From: Treponema medium
Lineage (GTDB): Bacteria; Spirochaetota; Spirochaetia; Treponematales; Treponemataceae
Direction of reading: 5' to 3'
DNA length: 64,000 nt
Assembly: GCF_017161265.1 (NCBI RefSeq)
Contig: NZ_CP031393.1
Span: forward strand, 1,054,001 to 1,118,000
Part shown: one piece after another, positions 45,293 to 55,463 of the stretch
Layout of the letters: the number at the start of each line of letters is the position of its first letter
How positions within the stretch are numbered: the stretch's first letter is position 1
Program-made: the position numbers and the translations under genes
Notes under the pieces: model-generated
Told to the model about the DNA's origin: nothing
Seen by the model: only the letters and a program-made list of their open reading frames with translations
Databases searched by the model: none

Positions 45293-45329
45293 AAAGAGCC
45301 GGTAGGTGAATGCTTATCGGCTCTTTTTT
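45293..45329. terminator. Probable terminator between convergent or tandem units
   Basis: The stem AAAGAGCCG/CGGCTCTTT carries a T-run on the plus strand and A-rich bases on the other side. It lies downstream of the Rpn-like gene on the minus strand and can probably work in both directions. Confidence 0.6.
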
Positions 45330-45384
45330 GTGTCTACAGGGGCGCGGGTAGTTTAGTTTTTTTGGGGAATTCATAACTTCTGAA

Positions 45385-46302
45385 TTAGCTCAAGGCTTCT
45401 ACTTCCTGTACGGTTAAGCCAGTTCCTTCTGCTATTTTGGCAATATCAATGCCGAGTCTTTTAAATGCTACAGCAGTTTCACGAGCTTTTTGGTAAGAAC
45501 CTTGTTCAATACCCTGCTCGATACCCTGCTCGATACCTTGTTCAATACCCTGTTCAACACCTTGGGCAAAAGCTATTTCTCGTTCTTCGGCTCGTTGCAC
45601 TGCTATATCTGTTTCATAATCATATTCAGCAAGTAACATATTCAACACCTCCTTGGTCTTACGTTTGAGATACTCTTTCAAAATATTATTTGCTATGCAT
45701 TCCTCGATCGCTTTTTCAAAACCGTTTAGCGGATCTAGCTCTTTCCATTTTCTGACTGTTTCCACAAATATGCTGTATTCTTTCATAGTTTGACAGTTTG
45801 CCAACACCGGATGTTTATCTTGCTGATTAATGTTTATTACCTGAACGGTCAATTCAAGATTTACTTCTCCTGCCTTTTCTATAAAAGCATCTGATAGTTT
45901 TAATGTTGTATCACATAAATACGGTTCTGCCCCATTGTAAAAGACGTAGAATTCCGGCGTTGGAATGTTTAAAAGCTTCCGGCTGTATTTTTCTTTTGAT
46001 TCAAAAAGCGTTTCATACAGGCGACTGACATACTCAAGACAGCGGAGAGGCATATTGGGATTTATGGTTGATTGATGCTCTGCGAGCACGATAATCTTAT
46101 TATCAACGAGATAGGATACATCATTATAGAATGCCATATAAAGAACTTGATCGAGTCTGACTATTTTTAGTTGTGCTGTATCTTTAAGTATTGTTCCGTG
46201 TAAGGCATTATACAGCGATAAAAAGTTTTCTTTTGCCTTTTCGTCTTCACTGAAAAGATCTACAAAGACGGAATCTTTGTATTTTCTGTTTACCGTACTC
46301 AT
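45385..46302 (-). CDS. Rpn family PD-(D/E)XK nuclease-like protein
   Basis: The start at 46302 (MSTVNRKYKDSVFVDLF) has GAGGGAAG upstream. The 305-residue protein has the Rpn/transposase_31 features: an N-terminal D-x-V-F-x-D-L-F segment, LAEHQST in the catalytic beta-hairpin and IPTPEFYVFYNGAEPY. Such proteins cut DNA and can promote recombination. The end carries E-Q-G-I units repeated four or more times, encoded by tandem 12-nt repeats at about 45505-45560. Confidence 0.82.
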   Translation of the reverse strand: MSTVNRKYKDSVFVDLFSEDEKAKENFLSLYNALHGTILKDTAQLKIVRLDQVLYMAFYNDVSYLVDNKIIVLAEHQSTINPNMPLRCLEYVSRLYETLFESKEKYSRKLLNIPTPEFYVFYNGAEPYLCDTTLKLSDAFIEKAGEVNLELTVQVININQQDKHPVLANCQTMKEYSIFVETVRKWKELDPLNGFEKAIEECIANNILKEYLKRKTKEVLNMLLAEYDYETDIAVQRAEEREIAFAQGVEQGIEQGIEQGIEQGIEQGSYQKARETAVAFKRLGIDIAKIAEGTGLTVQEVEALS

Positions 46303-46532
46303 AGCTGCTTCCCTCTTACGGGTTCTATTATAGCATGGATGTGAGCATTTTGAAAGCTTCCGGTAGGCGCTTTTATATGATCGACACAGTGATTCGTGCT
46401 CCATAAGATGGAGTTTGAGCTAAAAAAGGAAACTCAACATAGTCCGATACAGAGAGCTATGGGGTGTTACGTCTTCCGTGTATGAATAATAATTGTAGAA
46501 TTATGAATTAACACTACCTATTACAGACAAAA

Positions 46533-46567
46533 AAAGCCTGCTCCGCGTAGTGCGGAACAGGCTTTTA
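46533..46567 (-). terminator. Terminator of msp
   Basis: AAAAGCCTG and CAGGCTTTT pair around a CG-rich extended stem, downstream of msp on the minus strand, with A- and T-runs at both sides. Confidence 0.85.
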
Positions 46568-46593
46568 AGTTTAGCTATAAGGCTAAATACGGC

Positions 46594-48120
46594 TTAGTAG
46601 CTAACTTTAAGTGAAAGAACAAAACGACCTCTGTGTTCGCTGTCGATAACAGAAGCTTTGATAATACCATTATGAGTATCAGTATTAATTTTGCCATGAC
46701 TCCATTTTGCCGTTACTTCAACCTTTTCAACAGGGCTGTAAGTTACACCAAGGTTATAAGCAAGACCAACAGCTTGAGTACCATGGTCGGTTTCAAGCCA
46801 AAGATTTGCGAACGGCTTTATCCACATAGAATCGTTGATATTAACCGTATATGCACCCCAAACCTTTGCAAAGAACGGGAATTTATGAGCCTTATCAAGC
46901 AGTTTATACATACCGACATAGACACCTGCATCCAAGCCTTCTACTAAGTTGGTTGCATCTTCTTTATCGCCCTTTGTTGCAAACTGTGCAAACACTGCCA
47001 TATCTGTACGGTTATCAGCAGGGAGACCGCTTAAACTCTTTCCAATAGGTGTACCAGCTGAACCAACATACACACCGGCGCCTACCCATTTGTATTCAGC
47101 AGTAAAGACAGTATCCCAATCAAATGCTTTTTTATCAAACACATACTTACCATCAAAGCCAGCCTTTAACTTTAATCCATCCACCGGTTCTGAGGTTACT
47201 TCAAAACCGAGATTAAGAAGACCATCATCAACCTTTTTGTACTGTTTGCCAAATGTAGAGTTAACGGTAAGGGCAAATGCAAGCATTTTATCAAGCGGCT
47301 TCATAGAAAAATCAAAGCCGATTCCGTAATGATATACCGTGACATCTCCCTTCTTTGTAGCGGTAAAATAATAGTCACCTGCTGGCGGGAACCACAAAGG
47401 ATCTCCATTCCATGTGCCCTTACCACCACCTTGTAGCCATGCCCAAAATCCTGTTGAAGGATCGTATATGTATATATACTCACCTTCTTCCAATCTAGTG
47501 CTTCCATCAAAATGTTTCATATGCTGGATTGCGGACGGATCATCAGGAGCCCAGTTGCTGCTGGAACCAAGTTTTAAACCGACATCCAAGTCCATAAAGT
47601 CCTTGTTTGCATAGCCGATCTTTGTACCATAGCCACCAAATGAGGGTTTAAATCTATAGTCTTCTGGCATATACAGGTCAGTATCAGCAGGTTCCCATAT
47701 TTCAGCATAGTTTGACGCAAAGCTCGGTTTATTAAAAACAGTTACATAAGCGCCGTAGATAACCAATTTAGCTGCAAGACTATCTACTTTCCCGTCCATA
47801 GTAAAATGTCCGCCGCTGTCTTTTTCGCTGACAAGATTCAGAGCCACATTCTTTAAGGTGATTTCGCCGTATACGGGTACATCGTTCTTGGTAGAAGTTT
47901 TATTAGCCTTCGCGAGAAGCGGGAAGTTTACACCCCAAGACGCTTCGTTTTTAAATCCGTTCTTAAAATCCGGGTTAGTCTTTGAGCCAAGGTCAAATCC
48001 CCAGCTTAATGTTGCGTCGGCTTCAATATCGACGCTTGGCTCTACAGTTGTAGCACCTTCTGCCCACACAAAAGTAGCAGCAAAAAGAATAGTCAAGCTT
48101 ACGAGTAGATATTTTTTCAT
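46594..48120 (-). CDS. msp: Major outer sheath protein (Msp/MOSP family)
   Basis: The start at 48120 (MKKYLLVSLTILF) has AGGAGG upstream; an in-frame start further up is not preferred. The signal peptide ends near FVWAE. The N-terminal domain has alternating polar and apolar strands with K-rich turns and the C-terminal half ends in a Tyr-terminated strand (SLKVSY), typical of treponemal porin-like Msp/Tpr proteins. Msp is an abundant pore-forming surface antigen that also binds host matrix. The species-variable loops cannot be matched to a known type. Confidence 0.88.
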   Translation of the reverse strand: MKKYLLVSLTILFAATFVWAEGATTVEPSVDIEADATLSWGFDLGSKTNPDFKNGFKNEASWGVNFPLLAKANKTSTKNDVPVYGEITLKNVALNLVSEKDSGGHFTMDGKVDSLAAKLVIYGAYVTVFNKPSFASNYAEIWEPADTDLYMPEDYRFKPSFGGYGTKIGYANKDFMDLDVGLKLGSSSNWAPDDPSAIQHMKHFDGSTRLEEGEYIYIYDPSTGFWAWLQGGGKGTWNGDPLWFPPAGDYYFTATKKGDVTVYHYGIGFDFSMKPLDKMLAFALTVNSTFGKQYKKVDDGLLNLGFEVTSEPVDGLKLKAGFDGKYVFDKKAFDWDTVFTAEYKWVGAGVYVGSAGTPIGKSLSGLPADNRTDMAVFAQFATKGDKEDATNLVEGLDAGVYVGMYKLLDKAHKFPFFAKVWGAYTVNINDSMWIKPFANLWLETDHGTQAVGLAYNLGVTYSPVEKVEVTAKWSHGKINTDTHNGIIKASVIDSEHRGRFVLSLKVSY

Positions 48121-48196
48121 AATGAAAAATACCTCCTTTAATACTTTTTTGGCCAAAGCGTAACACGCTTTTTAGCGACCAACTTTAATTAGATAT

Positions 48197-48225
48197 ATGC
48201 TATAAGATTTTTTTTCATTTGTCAA
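48197..48225 (-). promoter_or_regulatory. Promoter of msp
   Basis: TTGACA (48220-48225), 17 nt and TAGCAT (48197-48202) form a strong promoter, with a leader of about 70 nt that includes the AGGAGG. Confidence 0.7.
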
Positions 48226-48419
48226 TCATTAATTTTGTAACTTTTTTGCTTTTTTTTTGTTACAGAAAACCTCTCTTCCATATAATGGCTGTAGGGATAA
48301 AGGAGTACATGGGGCTGTATTGTTATGGATAATATAGCAGTCTGAAATGCTGAGGTGTTTATAATTAATGATTCCGTCGCCGCATATTGCCCAGTATCAT
48401 ACTCCAGCTGCCGTATCTA

Positions 48420-50042
48420 TCAATCGAACTGAAAGCGCTCTGTTTTCCACTCCTTAATAGTACGTGCTTGTTCATTGAAGTCTGCACCAATCAGCACAAT
48501 CTTCTTTCTGTCTGTCTTGTACTGTGCGGCATAGTTTTTCTCTTTTATCTGTGCGAGCGCATCTTCTGCGCTACCATTGCTGCTGAGCTTAAATTCAAAA
48601 ATATAGATGCTATCCGCGGTAGTAATTACGCAATCACTACGACCGGTTGAGCAGTGGACTTCCGTCTGTACGAACTGTCCCATCAGCGTAAACACGAGAT
48701 ACACAGCAGTCTGATAATTCTGCTCCCGCAGTTTCAGGTTTTCTTCAGTGAAGTTGTCATAAGAAATACCGGCTATGATCGACTGAAGCCGTTCCATAAA
48801 GCCGTTTACATCGCCCTTGCGGATATCTTCCGCAAACCGCCATATCGACTTTCCTGTTTCATCAGGTTGAACCGATGAATATGCAGGCAGCAAGTTCTTT
48901 AAAAAGCCATACCGCACCTCATCATTCGGAAAGCCGAGCCGGTACAACCGTGCCTCTTTTATGTATTCTTTAATCGTTAGATATCCTGATTGAAAGAGAA
49001 TCGGAAACGGCTCCTTTGCAAAGGCTCGATATGTTTGTAAACCTTCTTCATCAAGTTCAACCTTTCCGTCCAAATCAGGGATAAAGTAGTGCGCGTCTTT
49101 GAGGTAATTAATCAAAAAAGTTGGTGTTCCTGTACTAAACCAATAGCTTTGGAAAAGTTGCCCGTCAAATACCCGTAACAGGCTAAACGGGTTATATATG
49201 TTTTCCGCTGCCTGAGCAAAACAGTAGCCGTCATAATTTTGCTTTAGCTGTTTGAGAGTTTCATCATAGGTAAGCTCATTCGCCTGTGCAAGCGCTTTAA
49301 TTTCAGGAGCAAAGGTACTTTCCAATTCATTTTGGCTGATGCCGCAGATACCGGCATACTTCGGCAACAAACTGATATCGTTTAAGTTATTCAGATCGCT
49401 AAAAATGCTGATTTTACTGAACTTTGTAACACCTGTTAAAAAAGTAAAACGGATATATTGGTCGCAGGTTTTGATCACTGAGTAAAACGCTTTGAGTGCA
49501 TTGCGGTATCGTTCATTCAGTTCTTCGTTTACGCCTATTGTTTGCAGAAGCGGTTTGTCGTATTCGTCTACGAGGATAACAACCGGCTTACCGGTTTTTC
49601 GGTAGATACGTTGAATGAGGTCTTTTAACCGGCCATCCGGCGCTTCCTCTCTCTGTTCCAGCATAAAAGCTTCTTCCCAATCGCGGAGATGCGCATTCAA
49701 GATAGCTGCTAAGGCCTGCTCATCCGAATAATTTTTTGTATTAAAATCTAAATATAGTACAGGATATTCTTGCCACGCATCTCTGCTTTCTTGAACAGCT
49801 GCTTCTTCCTCGGCTTGTTCAAGATAAAGTCCTTTGAACAACTCTTTTTGACCTAAAAAATATGCCGCTAATGTAGAAAGAAATAGGCTTTTTCCAAACC
49901 GCCGCGGGCGGCTTAAGAAATATGGACTGGATGATTGAACAAGATTCCATGCAAATGCCGTCTTATCAACATAGAGATATCCGTCACGGCGGAGTTTTTC
50001 AAAACTCTGTATTCCCACCGGTAATTTCCGTGTAATGTTCAT
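48420..50042 (-). CDS. AAA-ATPase-like protein with PD-(D/E)XK-type C-terminus (DUF1703 family)
   Basis: The 540-residue protein opens with LPVGIQSFEKLRRDGYLYVDKT and has a Walker A-like SRPRRFGKSLFLST, a Walker B VVILVDEYDKPLL and a C-terminal region (EVHCSTGRSDCVITTADSIY, then FELKLS-like) of the PF09820 and DUF1703 families. These proteins are common, multi-copy and of unknown function in anaerobes; nuclease activity is suspected. It begins at a leaderless promoter. Confidence 0.85.
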   Translation of the reverse strand: MNITRKLPVGIQSFEKLRRDGYLYVDKTAFAWNLVQSSSPYFLSRPRRFGKSLFLSTLAAYFLGQKELFKGLYLEQAEEEAAVQESRDAWQEYPVLYLDFNTKNYSDEQALAAILNAHLRDWEEAFMLEQREEAPDGRLKDLIQRIYRKTGKPVVILVDEYDKPLLQTIGVNEELNERYRNALKAFYSVIKTCDQYIRFTFLTGVTKFSKISIFSDLNNLNDISLLPKYAGICGISQNELESTFAPEIKALAQANELTYDETLKQLKQNYDGYCFAQAAENIYNPFSLLRVFDGQLFQSYWFSTGTPTFLINYLKDAHYFIPDLDGKVELDEEGLQTYRAFAKEPFPILFQSGYLTIKEYIKEARLYRLGFPNDEVRYGFLKNLLPAYSSVQPDETGKSIWRFAEDIRKGDVNGFMERLQSIIAGISYDNFTEENLKLREQNYQTAVYLVFTLMGQFVQTEVHCSTGRSDCVITTADSIYIFEFKLSSNGSAEDALAQIKEKNYAAQYKTDRKKIVLIGADFNEQARTIKEWKTERFQFD

Positions 50043-50048
50043 ATCGAT

Positions 50049-50077
50049 ATTATAACACGAACATCCAGATTCGGCAA
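50049..50077 (-). promoter_or_regulatory. Leaderless promoter of the AAA-ATPase-like gene
   Basis: TTGCCG (50072-50077), a 17-nt spacer and TATAAT (50049-50054) end 6 nt before the ATG at 50042. Confidence 0.65.
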
Positions 50078-50218
50078 ATTCGTTATTTGCTTAGAGCAAA
50101 CAGGTATATTCGTGAAGGTATTCAAAAAACTACCTGATGTGTTTTGCTATGTTTCCCTGCATTTTCCCTTGCCACCGAGCTTGTCATCTATGGGTTATTT
50201 CTTGTATATTCTATAGGG

Positions 50219-50358
50219 AACCTCTAAAAACCTCAGTTTTTTAGAGGTTTTCCTTAGATTCAGTTGCGATGTTTAAAATTAAGTCATTATTGTATAAAGA
50301 CTTAATTTTAAACTCGTCGGGCATCTCTAAAAATCTAACCAAGTTTTTAGAGATGCCC
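50219..50358. repeat. Dispersed palindromic element, family 2, copy E
   Basis: Three hairpins: AACCTCTAAAAA/TTTTTAGAGGTT (50219-50249), GTTTAAAATTAAGTC with its exact complement (50271-50313), and GGGCATCTCTAAAAA with its exact complement (50319-50358) around TCTAACCAAG. The last two match those of copy D in order and loop, while the arm bases differ yet remain paired. It ends 28 nt before the potD-like start. Confidence 0.8.
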
Positions 50359-50386
50359 TATATACAATATCATCGTGAGGTAGACT

Positions 50387-51448
50387 ATGGATCATCGTTT
50401 TAAAAGGACAGGTTCTATTTTTTTATGCATCGTAGTAATACTCTCTTGTCTTATTGTTTTTACCACTTGCCGCGACACACGAGAAGCAGTTCTCTATCTG
50501 TATAATTGGACATACTACACGCCCGATTCCGTTATCCACGCTTTTGAAAAAAAATACAAGGTCAAAGTTGTCTACGATGATTTTGCGTCCAATGAAGATA
50601 TGTTTGCCAAACTCATGGCTGGTTCAAAAGGCTACGACCTTGTTATCCCGTCGGCAGACTATGTTTCCATTATGATAAAACTCAATATGCTTGAGCCTAT
50701 TGATGTTTCAAAAATTCCGAACATCCGCTATCTACGTCTGGATGTACTCCATCGAATAGAGTATGACCCCAAAATGGAATTTTCAGTACCGTATTATATG
50801 GGTGCGGCTGGCATTGCGGTAAACACCAAGGAAGTGCCCGATTATGAGCGCGGCTGGAATATCTTTGAACGGGCAGATTTAAAAAATAGAATGACGATGA
50901 TGGATGATATGAGGGAAGTACTCGGCGCTGCATTAGGTTCTTTGGGGTATGAGCCGAACAGCACCAATCCCGATGAGCTGGAACAAGCATATCGTCTAAT
51001 CCAAAACAATTGGAAACCGAATCTCATAAAGTTTGATGCGGACGGCTTTGCAAAATCTTTTGCGTCGGGGGATTTTTTAGCGGTGCAAGGATATGCAGAG
51101 GCAATTTTTGCAGAGTTGCAGGAAGATCAAACGCAGTATGTTGACTTCTTTATTCCGCAAGGCGTTCATTCAGGCTTGTATATCGACAGCTTCTGTATTC
51201 CCAAAGGAGCCCCTCATCCGGAACTTGCACATGCCTTTATCAACTTTGTGCTTGAACCTACCGTTTATGCCGAGTTCTTAGATACGTTCGGATTTCCGCC
51301 TTCCATCCACACGGAAGCTGGGTACTACCAAAAGAAACGACCGCACTACGCGCTCGACGATCTTAATGACTGTATTCTCAAAAAAGACCTTGGCGCAAAC
51401 CTAGAGCTGTATAACAACTATTGGCAGCGGATTCGTTTTACACCGTAG
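50387..51448 (+). CDS. potD: Spermidine/putrescine-binding lipoprotein (PotD-like)
   Basis: The 353-residue protein has a lipoprotein-like signal ending at FTTC and the PotD fold: LYLYNWTYYTPDSVIHAFEK, DLVIPSADYVSIM, and SVPYYMGAAGIAVNT. PotD brings polyamines to PotABC at the membrane. The transporter genes are not next to it. GTGAGGT precedes the ATG. The palindromic element directly upstream may affect its expression. Confidence 0.87.
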   Translation: MDHRFKRTGSIFLCIVVILSCLIVFTTCRDTREAVLYLYNWTYYTPDSVIHAFEKKYKVKVVYDDFASNEDMFAKLMAGSKGYDLVIPSADYVSIMIKLNMLEPIDVSKIPNIRYLRLDVLHRIEYDPKMEFSVPYYMGAAGIAVNTKEVPDYERGWNIFERADLKNRMTMMDDMREVLGAALGSLGYEPNSTNPDELEQAYRLIQNNWKPNLIKFDADGFAKSFASGDFLAVQGYAEAIFAELQEDQTQYVDFFIPQGVHSGLYIDSFCIPKGAPHPELAHAFINFVLEPTVYAEFLDTFGFPPSIHTEAGYYQKKRPHYALDDLNDCILKKDLGANLELYNNYWQRIRFTP

Positions 51449-51478
51449 CATAAGCCACCGTTTGCTAAAAAAATTTTA

Positions 51479-51507
51479 TTGCCGTTTTTCCATTTTGTGC
51501 GTACATT
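51479..51507 (+). promoter_or_regulatory. Leaderless promoter of clpB
   Basis: TTGCCG (51479-51484), 17 nt and TACATT (51502-51507) end 6 nt before the ATG. No CIRCE-type heat-shock operator is visible. Confidence 0.6.
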
Positions 51508-51513
51508 TATTGT

Positions 51514-54090
51514 ATGAATATAGACAAATACACAGTGAAAGCACGTGAGGCATTGCAGGATGCAGCCTCGCTTGCCGAACAGGACAATCACAGTCAGATT
51601 GAGCCGGTTCATCTCTTATACAAACTCTTGGATCAAGAGGAGGGGATTGTACCGCCGCTCATTGAGAAGATCGGTGCATCAACTGATCAGATTCTTGATG
51701 CGCTCGATGTTATTTTGGATAAAAAACCGCGGGTAACGGGCGACTCTGCACAGGTCTATATGTCGCCGGTTTTAACAAAACTCTGCGCTCAGGCGGAAAA
51801 GATCGCCGCTTCGCTCAAGGATGAGTATGTTTCTACGGAGCACATTCTTCTTGCGCTTACTAAAAGCGATGATGAGGTTGGCGAACTGCTCCGCTCGCAC
51901 GGTATTACCTACGATGCGGCGTTGAGAGCCTTAAAAGATGTGCGGGGAAATCAGCGGGTTACCAGCGAGGATCCCGAAGCGACGTTCAACAGTCTGGAAA
52001 AATACTGCCGCGATTTGACCGAACTTGCACGAGAAGAAAAAATCGATCCCGTTATCGGACGCGATGAAGAAATCCGGCGGGTAATGCAGGTACTTTCGCG
52101 CCGCACTAAAAACAACCCCGTATTGATCGGTGAGCCGGGTGTCGGTAAAACCGCTATTGTCGAAGGACTTGCCCGCCGGATTGTGTCTGGCGACGTGCCG
52201 GATAGCCTGCGCGGAAAAAAGCTCTTATCGCTTGACCTCGGCGCCTTGGTTGCCGGTGCTAAGTTCCGCGGCGAATTTGAGGAACGCCTCAAAGCGGTTA
52301 TTTCCGAGGTGCAGAAAGCCGAGGGCTGCATCATCCTCTTTATCGATGAGCTGCATACCCTTGTCGGCGCCGGTGCAAGCGAAGGGGCGATGGACGCTTC
52401 CAACCTCTTAAAGCCTGCCTTGGCGCGCGGTGAGCTGCGGGCTATCGGTGCGACCACCTTGGATGAGTACCGTAAGTATATCGAAAAGGACAGCGCCCTT
52501 GAGCGCCGCTTCCAGCAAGTATACTGTCCCGAACCGAATGTAGAGGACACCATTGCCATTCTGCGCGGCTTGCAGGAAAAGTACGAGGTACACCACGGTG
52601 TGCGTATTAAGGATGAGGCGCTCATCGCAGCAGCGGTGCTTTCCAACCGCTATATCACCAACCGCTTTTTGCCTGATAAGGCAATCGACCTTGTGGACGA
52701 GGCAGCCAGTAGGCTTAAAATGGAAATTGAAAGCCAACCGGTTGAACTTGATCAGGTGGAGCGCAAAATCCTCCAGATGAACATCGAGAAAGTGTCGCTT
52801 TCAAAAGAAACGGACGCTGCTTCAAAAGAGCGGTTGGAGAAGTTGGAGCAGGAGCTGTCCGACTTAACTGAAAAGCGGAATGTGATGCAGGCTCAGTGGC
52901 AAAACGAAAAGACCCGCATCAACGAGTCGCGGAAATATAAGGAAGAGCTTGAGCAGCTGCGCCGCGAAGAAACGCAGTTTACGCGCGACGGTAATTTGAA
53001 TAAGGCAGCCGAGCTGAAATACGGACGCATACCGGAACTGGAAAAAAAGATTGCCGCGGTTACTGCGGAGCTTGCAAAAAAAGCGGGCAGCAGCGGACAG
53101 CTTCTCCGCGAAGAGGTGTCCGAAGAGGATATCGCTAAGATCGTTTCGATGTGGACGGGTATTCCCGTTGCAAAGATGCTGGCGAGCGAACAGCAGAAGT
53201 ACCTCGATCTGGAATCGGTATTGCAGAAACGGGTTGTCGGACAAGATCAGGCAGTACAGGCGGTTGCGGATGCCATTAGACGGAACCGGGCAGGACTTTC
53301 CGACCCCAACCGCCCGCTCGGCAGCTTCCTCTGTATCGGGCCTACCGGTGTGGGTAAAACCGAACTGGCGCGCACCCTTGCGGACTTCCTCTTTAACGAT
53401 GACCGGGCGCTTACCCGTATCGACATGAGCGAATACATGGAAAAGCATTCGGTGAGTCGCTTAATCGGAGCGCCGCCCGGCTACGTGGGCTATGACGAAG
53501 GCGGACAGTTGACCGAAGCAGTGCGCCGCCGTCCGTACAGCGTGGTGCTCTTTGACGAAATTGAAAAAGCGCATCCCGATGTGTTCAATGTTTTCTTGCA
53601 GATACTGGATGACGGGCGGCTGACGGACGGACAAGGCAGGGTAATCGACTTCCGCAACACGATTATCATCATGACGAGCAATCTCGGCTCGGAGCTGATT
53701 TTAGCGGCGGACACTCCGGAAGAAATGACTGCGCAGATTAAAGATCTGCTCAAACAGCATTTCCGCCCTGAGTTTTTGAACCGCATAGATGAGCTTTTAA
53801 CCTTTAGACGGCTCGGCAAAGAGCATATCCGCAAGATTGTCGATATTCAGCTGCAGGCTGTTTCCGCACGGCTTGAAGCACGCCGCCTGCATTTGACTGT
53901 AACGGATGCTGCAAAGGACTTCCTCGCCGATATCGGCTACGATCCCTTGTACGGCGCGCGTCCCTTAAAGCGGGCTATCCAAACCGAACTTGAAAACAAG
54001 CTCGCCAAAGAGCTGCTTTCTGGCGCATTCGTCGGCAAGACCGACATTACGGTGGATGCCGGAAAGGGCGGCTTGACGTTCAAGGCGTAA
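51514..54090 (+). CDS. clpB: ClpB disaggregase
   Basis: The 858-residue protein is complete ClpB: an N-domain, AAA-1 with [15 protein letters not shown] and [12 protein letters not shown], a coiled-coil middle domain (about residues 410-520), and AAA-2 with [16 protein letters not shown] and [13 protein letters not shown]. It works with DnaK to pull proteins from aggregates. There is no Shine-Dalgarno; the -10 box lies 6 nt from the ATG. It precedes the TatD-like gene by 13 nt. Confidence 0.97.
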   Translation: MNIDKYTVKAREALQDAASLAEQDNHSQIEPVHLLYKLLDQEEGIVPPLIEKIGASTDQILDALDVILDKKPRVTGDSAQVYMSPVLTKLCAQAEKIAASLKDEYVSTEHILLALTKSDDEVGELLRSHGITYDAALRALKDVRGNQRVTSEDPEATFNSLEKYCRDLTELAREEKIDPVIGRDEEIRRVMQVLSRRTKNNPVLIGEPGVGKTAIVEGLARRIVSGDVPDSLRGKKLLSLDLGALVAGAKFRGEFEERLKAVISEVQKAEGCIILFIDELHTLVGAGASEGAMDASNLLKPALARGELRAIGATTLDEYRKYIEKDSALERRFQQVYCPEPNVEDTIAILRGLQEKYEVHHGVRIKDEALIAAAVLSNRYITNRFLPDKAIDLVDEAASRLKMEIESQPVELDQVERKILQMNIEKVSLSKETDAASKERLEKLEQELSDLTEKRNVMQAQWQNEKTRINESRKYKEELEQLRREETQFTRDGNLNKAAELKYGRIPELEKKIAAVTAELAKKAGSSGQLLREEVSEEDIAKIVSMWTGIPVAKMLASEQQKYLDLESVLQKRVVGQDQAVQAVADAIRRNRAGLSDPNRPLGSFLCIGPTGVGKTELARTLADFLFNDDRALTRIDMSEYMEKHSVSRLIGAPPGYVGYDEGGQLTEAVRRRPYSVVLFDEIEKAHPDVFNVFLQILDDGRLTDGQGRVIDFRNTIIIMTSNLGSELILAADTPEEMTAQIKDLLKQHFRPEFLNRIDELLTFRRLGKEHIRKIVDIQLQAVSARLEARRLHLTVTDAAKDFLADIGYDPLYGARPLKRAIQTELENKLAKELLSGAFVGKTDITVDAGKGGLTFKA

Positions 54091-54103
54091 ATAGTCTCAA
54101 TGT

Positions 54104-55060
54104 ATGTACATTGATGCCCATCTCCATCCTGCAGATTATTTTGATACGTGCGCCTCTGTAGGCGGTGCCGGAAATGTAGACGAACCGTTTGCGTATCCGG
54201 TATCGCTTTGCTGCTCGGCGCATGATCATACCGAATATGAACGGCACCGTCGCCTCTTTGAACGCAATGTATGCGGCGGCGCTGGTTCTCTTACCGAAGG
54301 AATAGACCTACACCAAAGCGAAACTCATTTACAGTCCTCTGCACAACAGCACGTACTTTTTTCCTTCGGCATCCATCCCCAAAATTCCGTAACCGATGAA
54401 GCGGAATTTTTATACCGCCTTTTGGAAAAGAAAGAAATTCAAGCGATTGGAGAATGTGGATTCGATCTTTTTAATGATGAGTATAAACAACTCTTGCCGA
54501 TGCAGCAAACAGTATGGGATATGCAATTACGGTGGGCACACAACTTTCAGCTGCCGGTGGTGATTCATTGCCGGAAAGCGCTGCCGCTCATCTTTGATTC
54601 GGTACCTCGGTTAAAAAAACTGCCGGCAGTTATCTTTCACGGCTGGGGAGGCAGTCCGCAAGAGGCGTCGGCATTTCTTAAAAAAGGCGTCAACGCTTAT
54701 TTTTCGCTCGGTAAGGCAGTGCTCCGCGGGCAGAAATCCGTGTGTGCAATGGCTGCCTCGTTCGATAGTACCCGTCTCTTAACGGAAACCGATGCCCCAT
54801 ATATGAGGCTCAAAGCGGAGCCTTACTCCCATCCCCGCGATATTATCGCAGTTACGGCGCAATGTGCAAACCTGCGGTACACAGGAGCCGTTCCGGTACA
54901 GCAAACCGGTTCCGATGCGGTAAAACGGACAGGCGTTATCAAACAGTATGAATCGTCCACGGTGGCACTTGAAGAAATCAGCATAGATGAAGCTGCTGTA
55001 AAAGAATTTAGCGATAGTATTGTACGGAATTTTAATTGTGCATTTGGATTATCAAATTGA
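54104..55060 (+). CDS. TatD-family metal-dependent hydrolase
   Basis: The 318-residue protein has the TatD pattern of metal ligands: DAHLHPADYF (His-x-His), FGIHPQN, IGECGFDLF (Glu), VIHCRK (His), VIFHGWGG (His) and TETDAPYM (Asp). TatD proteins act on DNA as 3'-5' nucleases or phosphoesterases. It contains an insertion of about 50 residues after the first motif compared with shorter members. It follows clpB by 13 nt without a Shine-Dalgarno and is probably co-transcribed. Confidence 0.87.
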   Translation: MYIDAHLHPADYFDTCASVGGAGNVDEPFAYPVSLCCSAHDHTEYERHRRLFERNVCGGAGSLTEGIDLHQSETHLQSSAQQHVLFSFGIHPQNSVTDEAEFLYRLLEKKEIQAIGECGFDLFNDEYKQLLPMQQTVWDMQLRWAHNFQLPVVIHCRKALPLIFDSVPRLKKLPAVIFHGWGGSPQEASAFLKKGVNAYFSLGKAVLRGQKSVCAMAASFDSTRLLTETDAPYMRLKAEPYSHPRDIIAVTAQCANLRYTGAVPVQQTGSDAVKRTGVIKQYESSTVALEEISIDEAAVKEFSDSIVRNFNCAFGLSN

Positions 55061-55078
55061 ACGAATAGAGGGAGAAAA

Positions 55079-55150
55079 AGGCGCCGATCAGAATCGAACT
55101 GATGAATGAAGGTTTTGCAGACCTCTCCCTTACCACTTGGGCACGGCGCC
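55079..55150 (-). tRNA. tRNA-Cys (anticodon GCA)
   Basis: The acceptor arms GGCGCCG/CGGCGCC pair fully. The anticodon loop CTGCAAA gives GCA, and the discriminator base is T (U73), the hallmark of tRNA-Cys. Confidence 0.95.
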
Positions 55151-55211
55151 GATAATGGTGCTACTATAGCAGAAACCGATATCTTATGCAAGAGGTTCAA
55201 CAGAGGTTCCT

Positions 55212-55360
55212 CAGGGCAAACACATCAGTCGGTGTTTAAATAACCCCGCAGAAAAAATAAGGTTGTTCAACCAGAGTTGAACCACTTCGCGGTTCAAATG
55301 GTCTCACAACCTCATTTTTTCTGCGATTTTTTATCTTCTCTGCCTGATGCATTTGCCCTG
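55212..55360. repeat. Dispersed palindromic element, family 1, copy B
   Basis: The 149-bp element is bounded by a 17-bp inverted repeat with two mismatches (CAGGGCAAACACATCAG against CTGATGCATTTGCCCTG). Inside are CGCAGAAAAAAT/ATTTTTTCTGCG arms, AGGTTGT/ACAACCT arms and a TTGAACC/GGTTCAA core. The outer ends match those of copy A. Confidence 0.82.
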
Positions 55361-55373
55361 TTGCCGAAAAAAT

Positions 55374-55401
55374 GTGCGAAATTTTATTCAAAATTTCGCA
55401 C
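55374..55401. repeat. GTGCGAAATTTT hairpin
   Basis: GTGCGAAATTTT and AAAATTTCGCAC form a 12-bp stem with a 4-nt loop. A close relative (GTGTGAAATTTT) lies next to copy C at 62596-62623, so the hairpin travels with the family 1 elements. Confidence 0.75.
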
Positions 55402-55463
55402 AAAGGGAATACTCCTGTTTGAAATAGTATCGATGCGATTACACTGATAACTGTAACACTCTC

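Noticed and set aside
45500-45565. Short CRISPR-like repeat
   Set aside because: The 12-nt units have no spacers and encode E-Q-G-I in frame within a gene.
51479-51513. CIRCE heat-shock operator before clpB
   Set aside because: No TTAGCACTC-N9-GAGTGCTAA-type inverted repeat exists in the short space.
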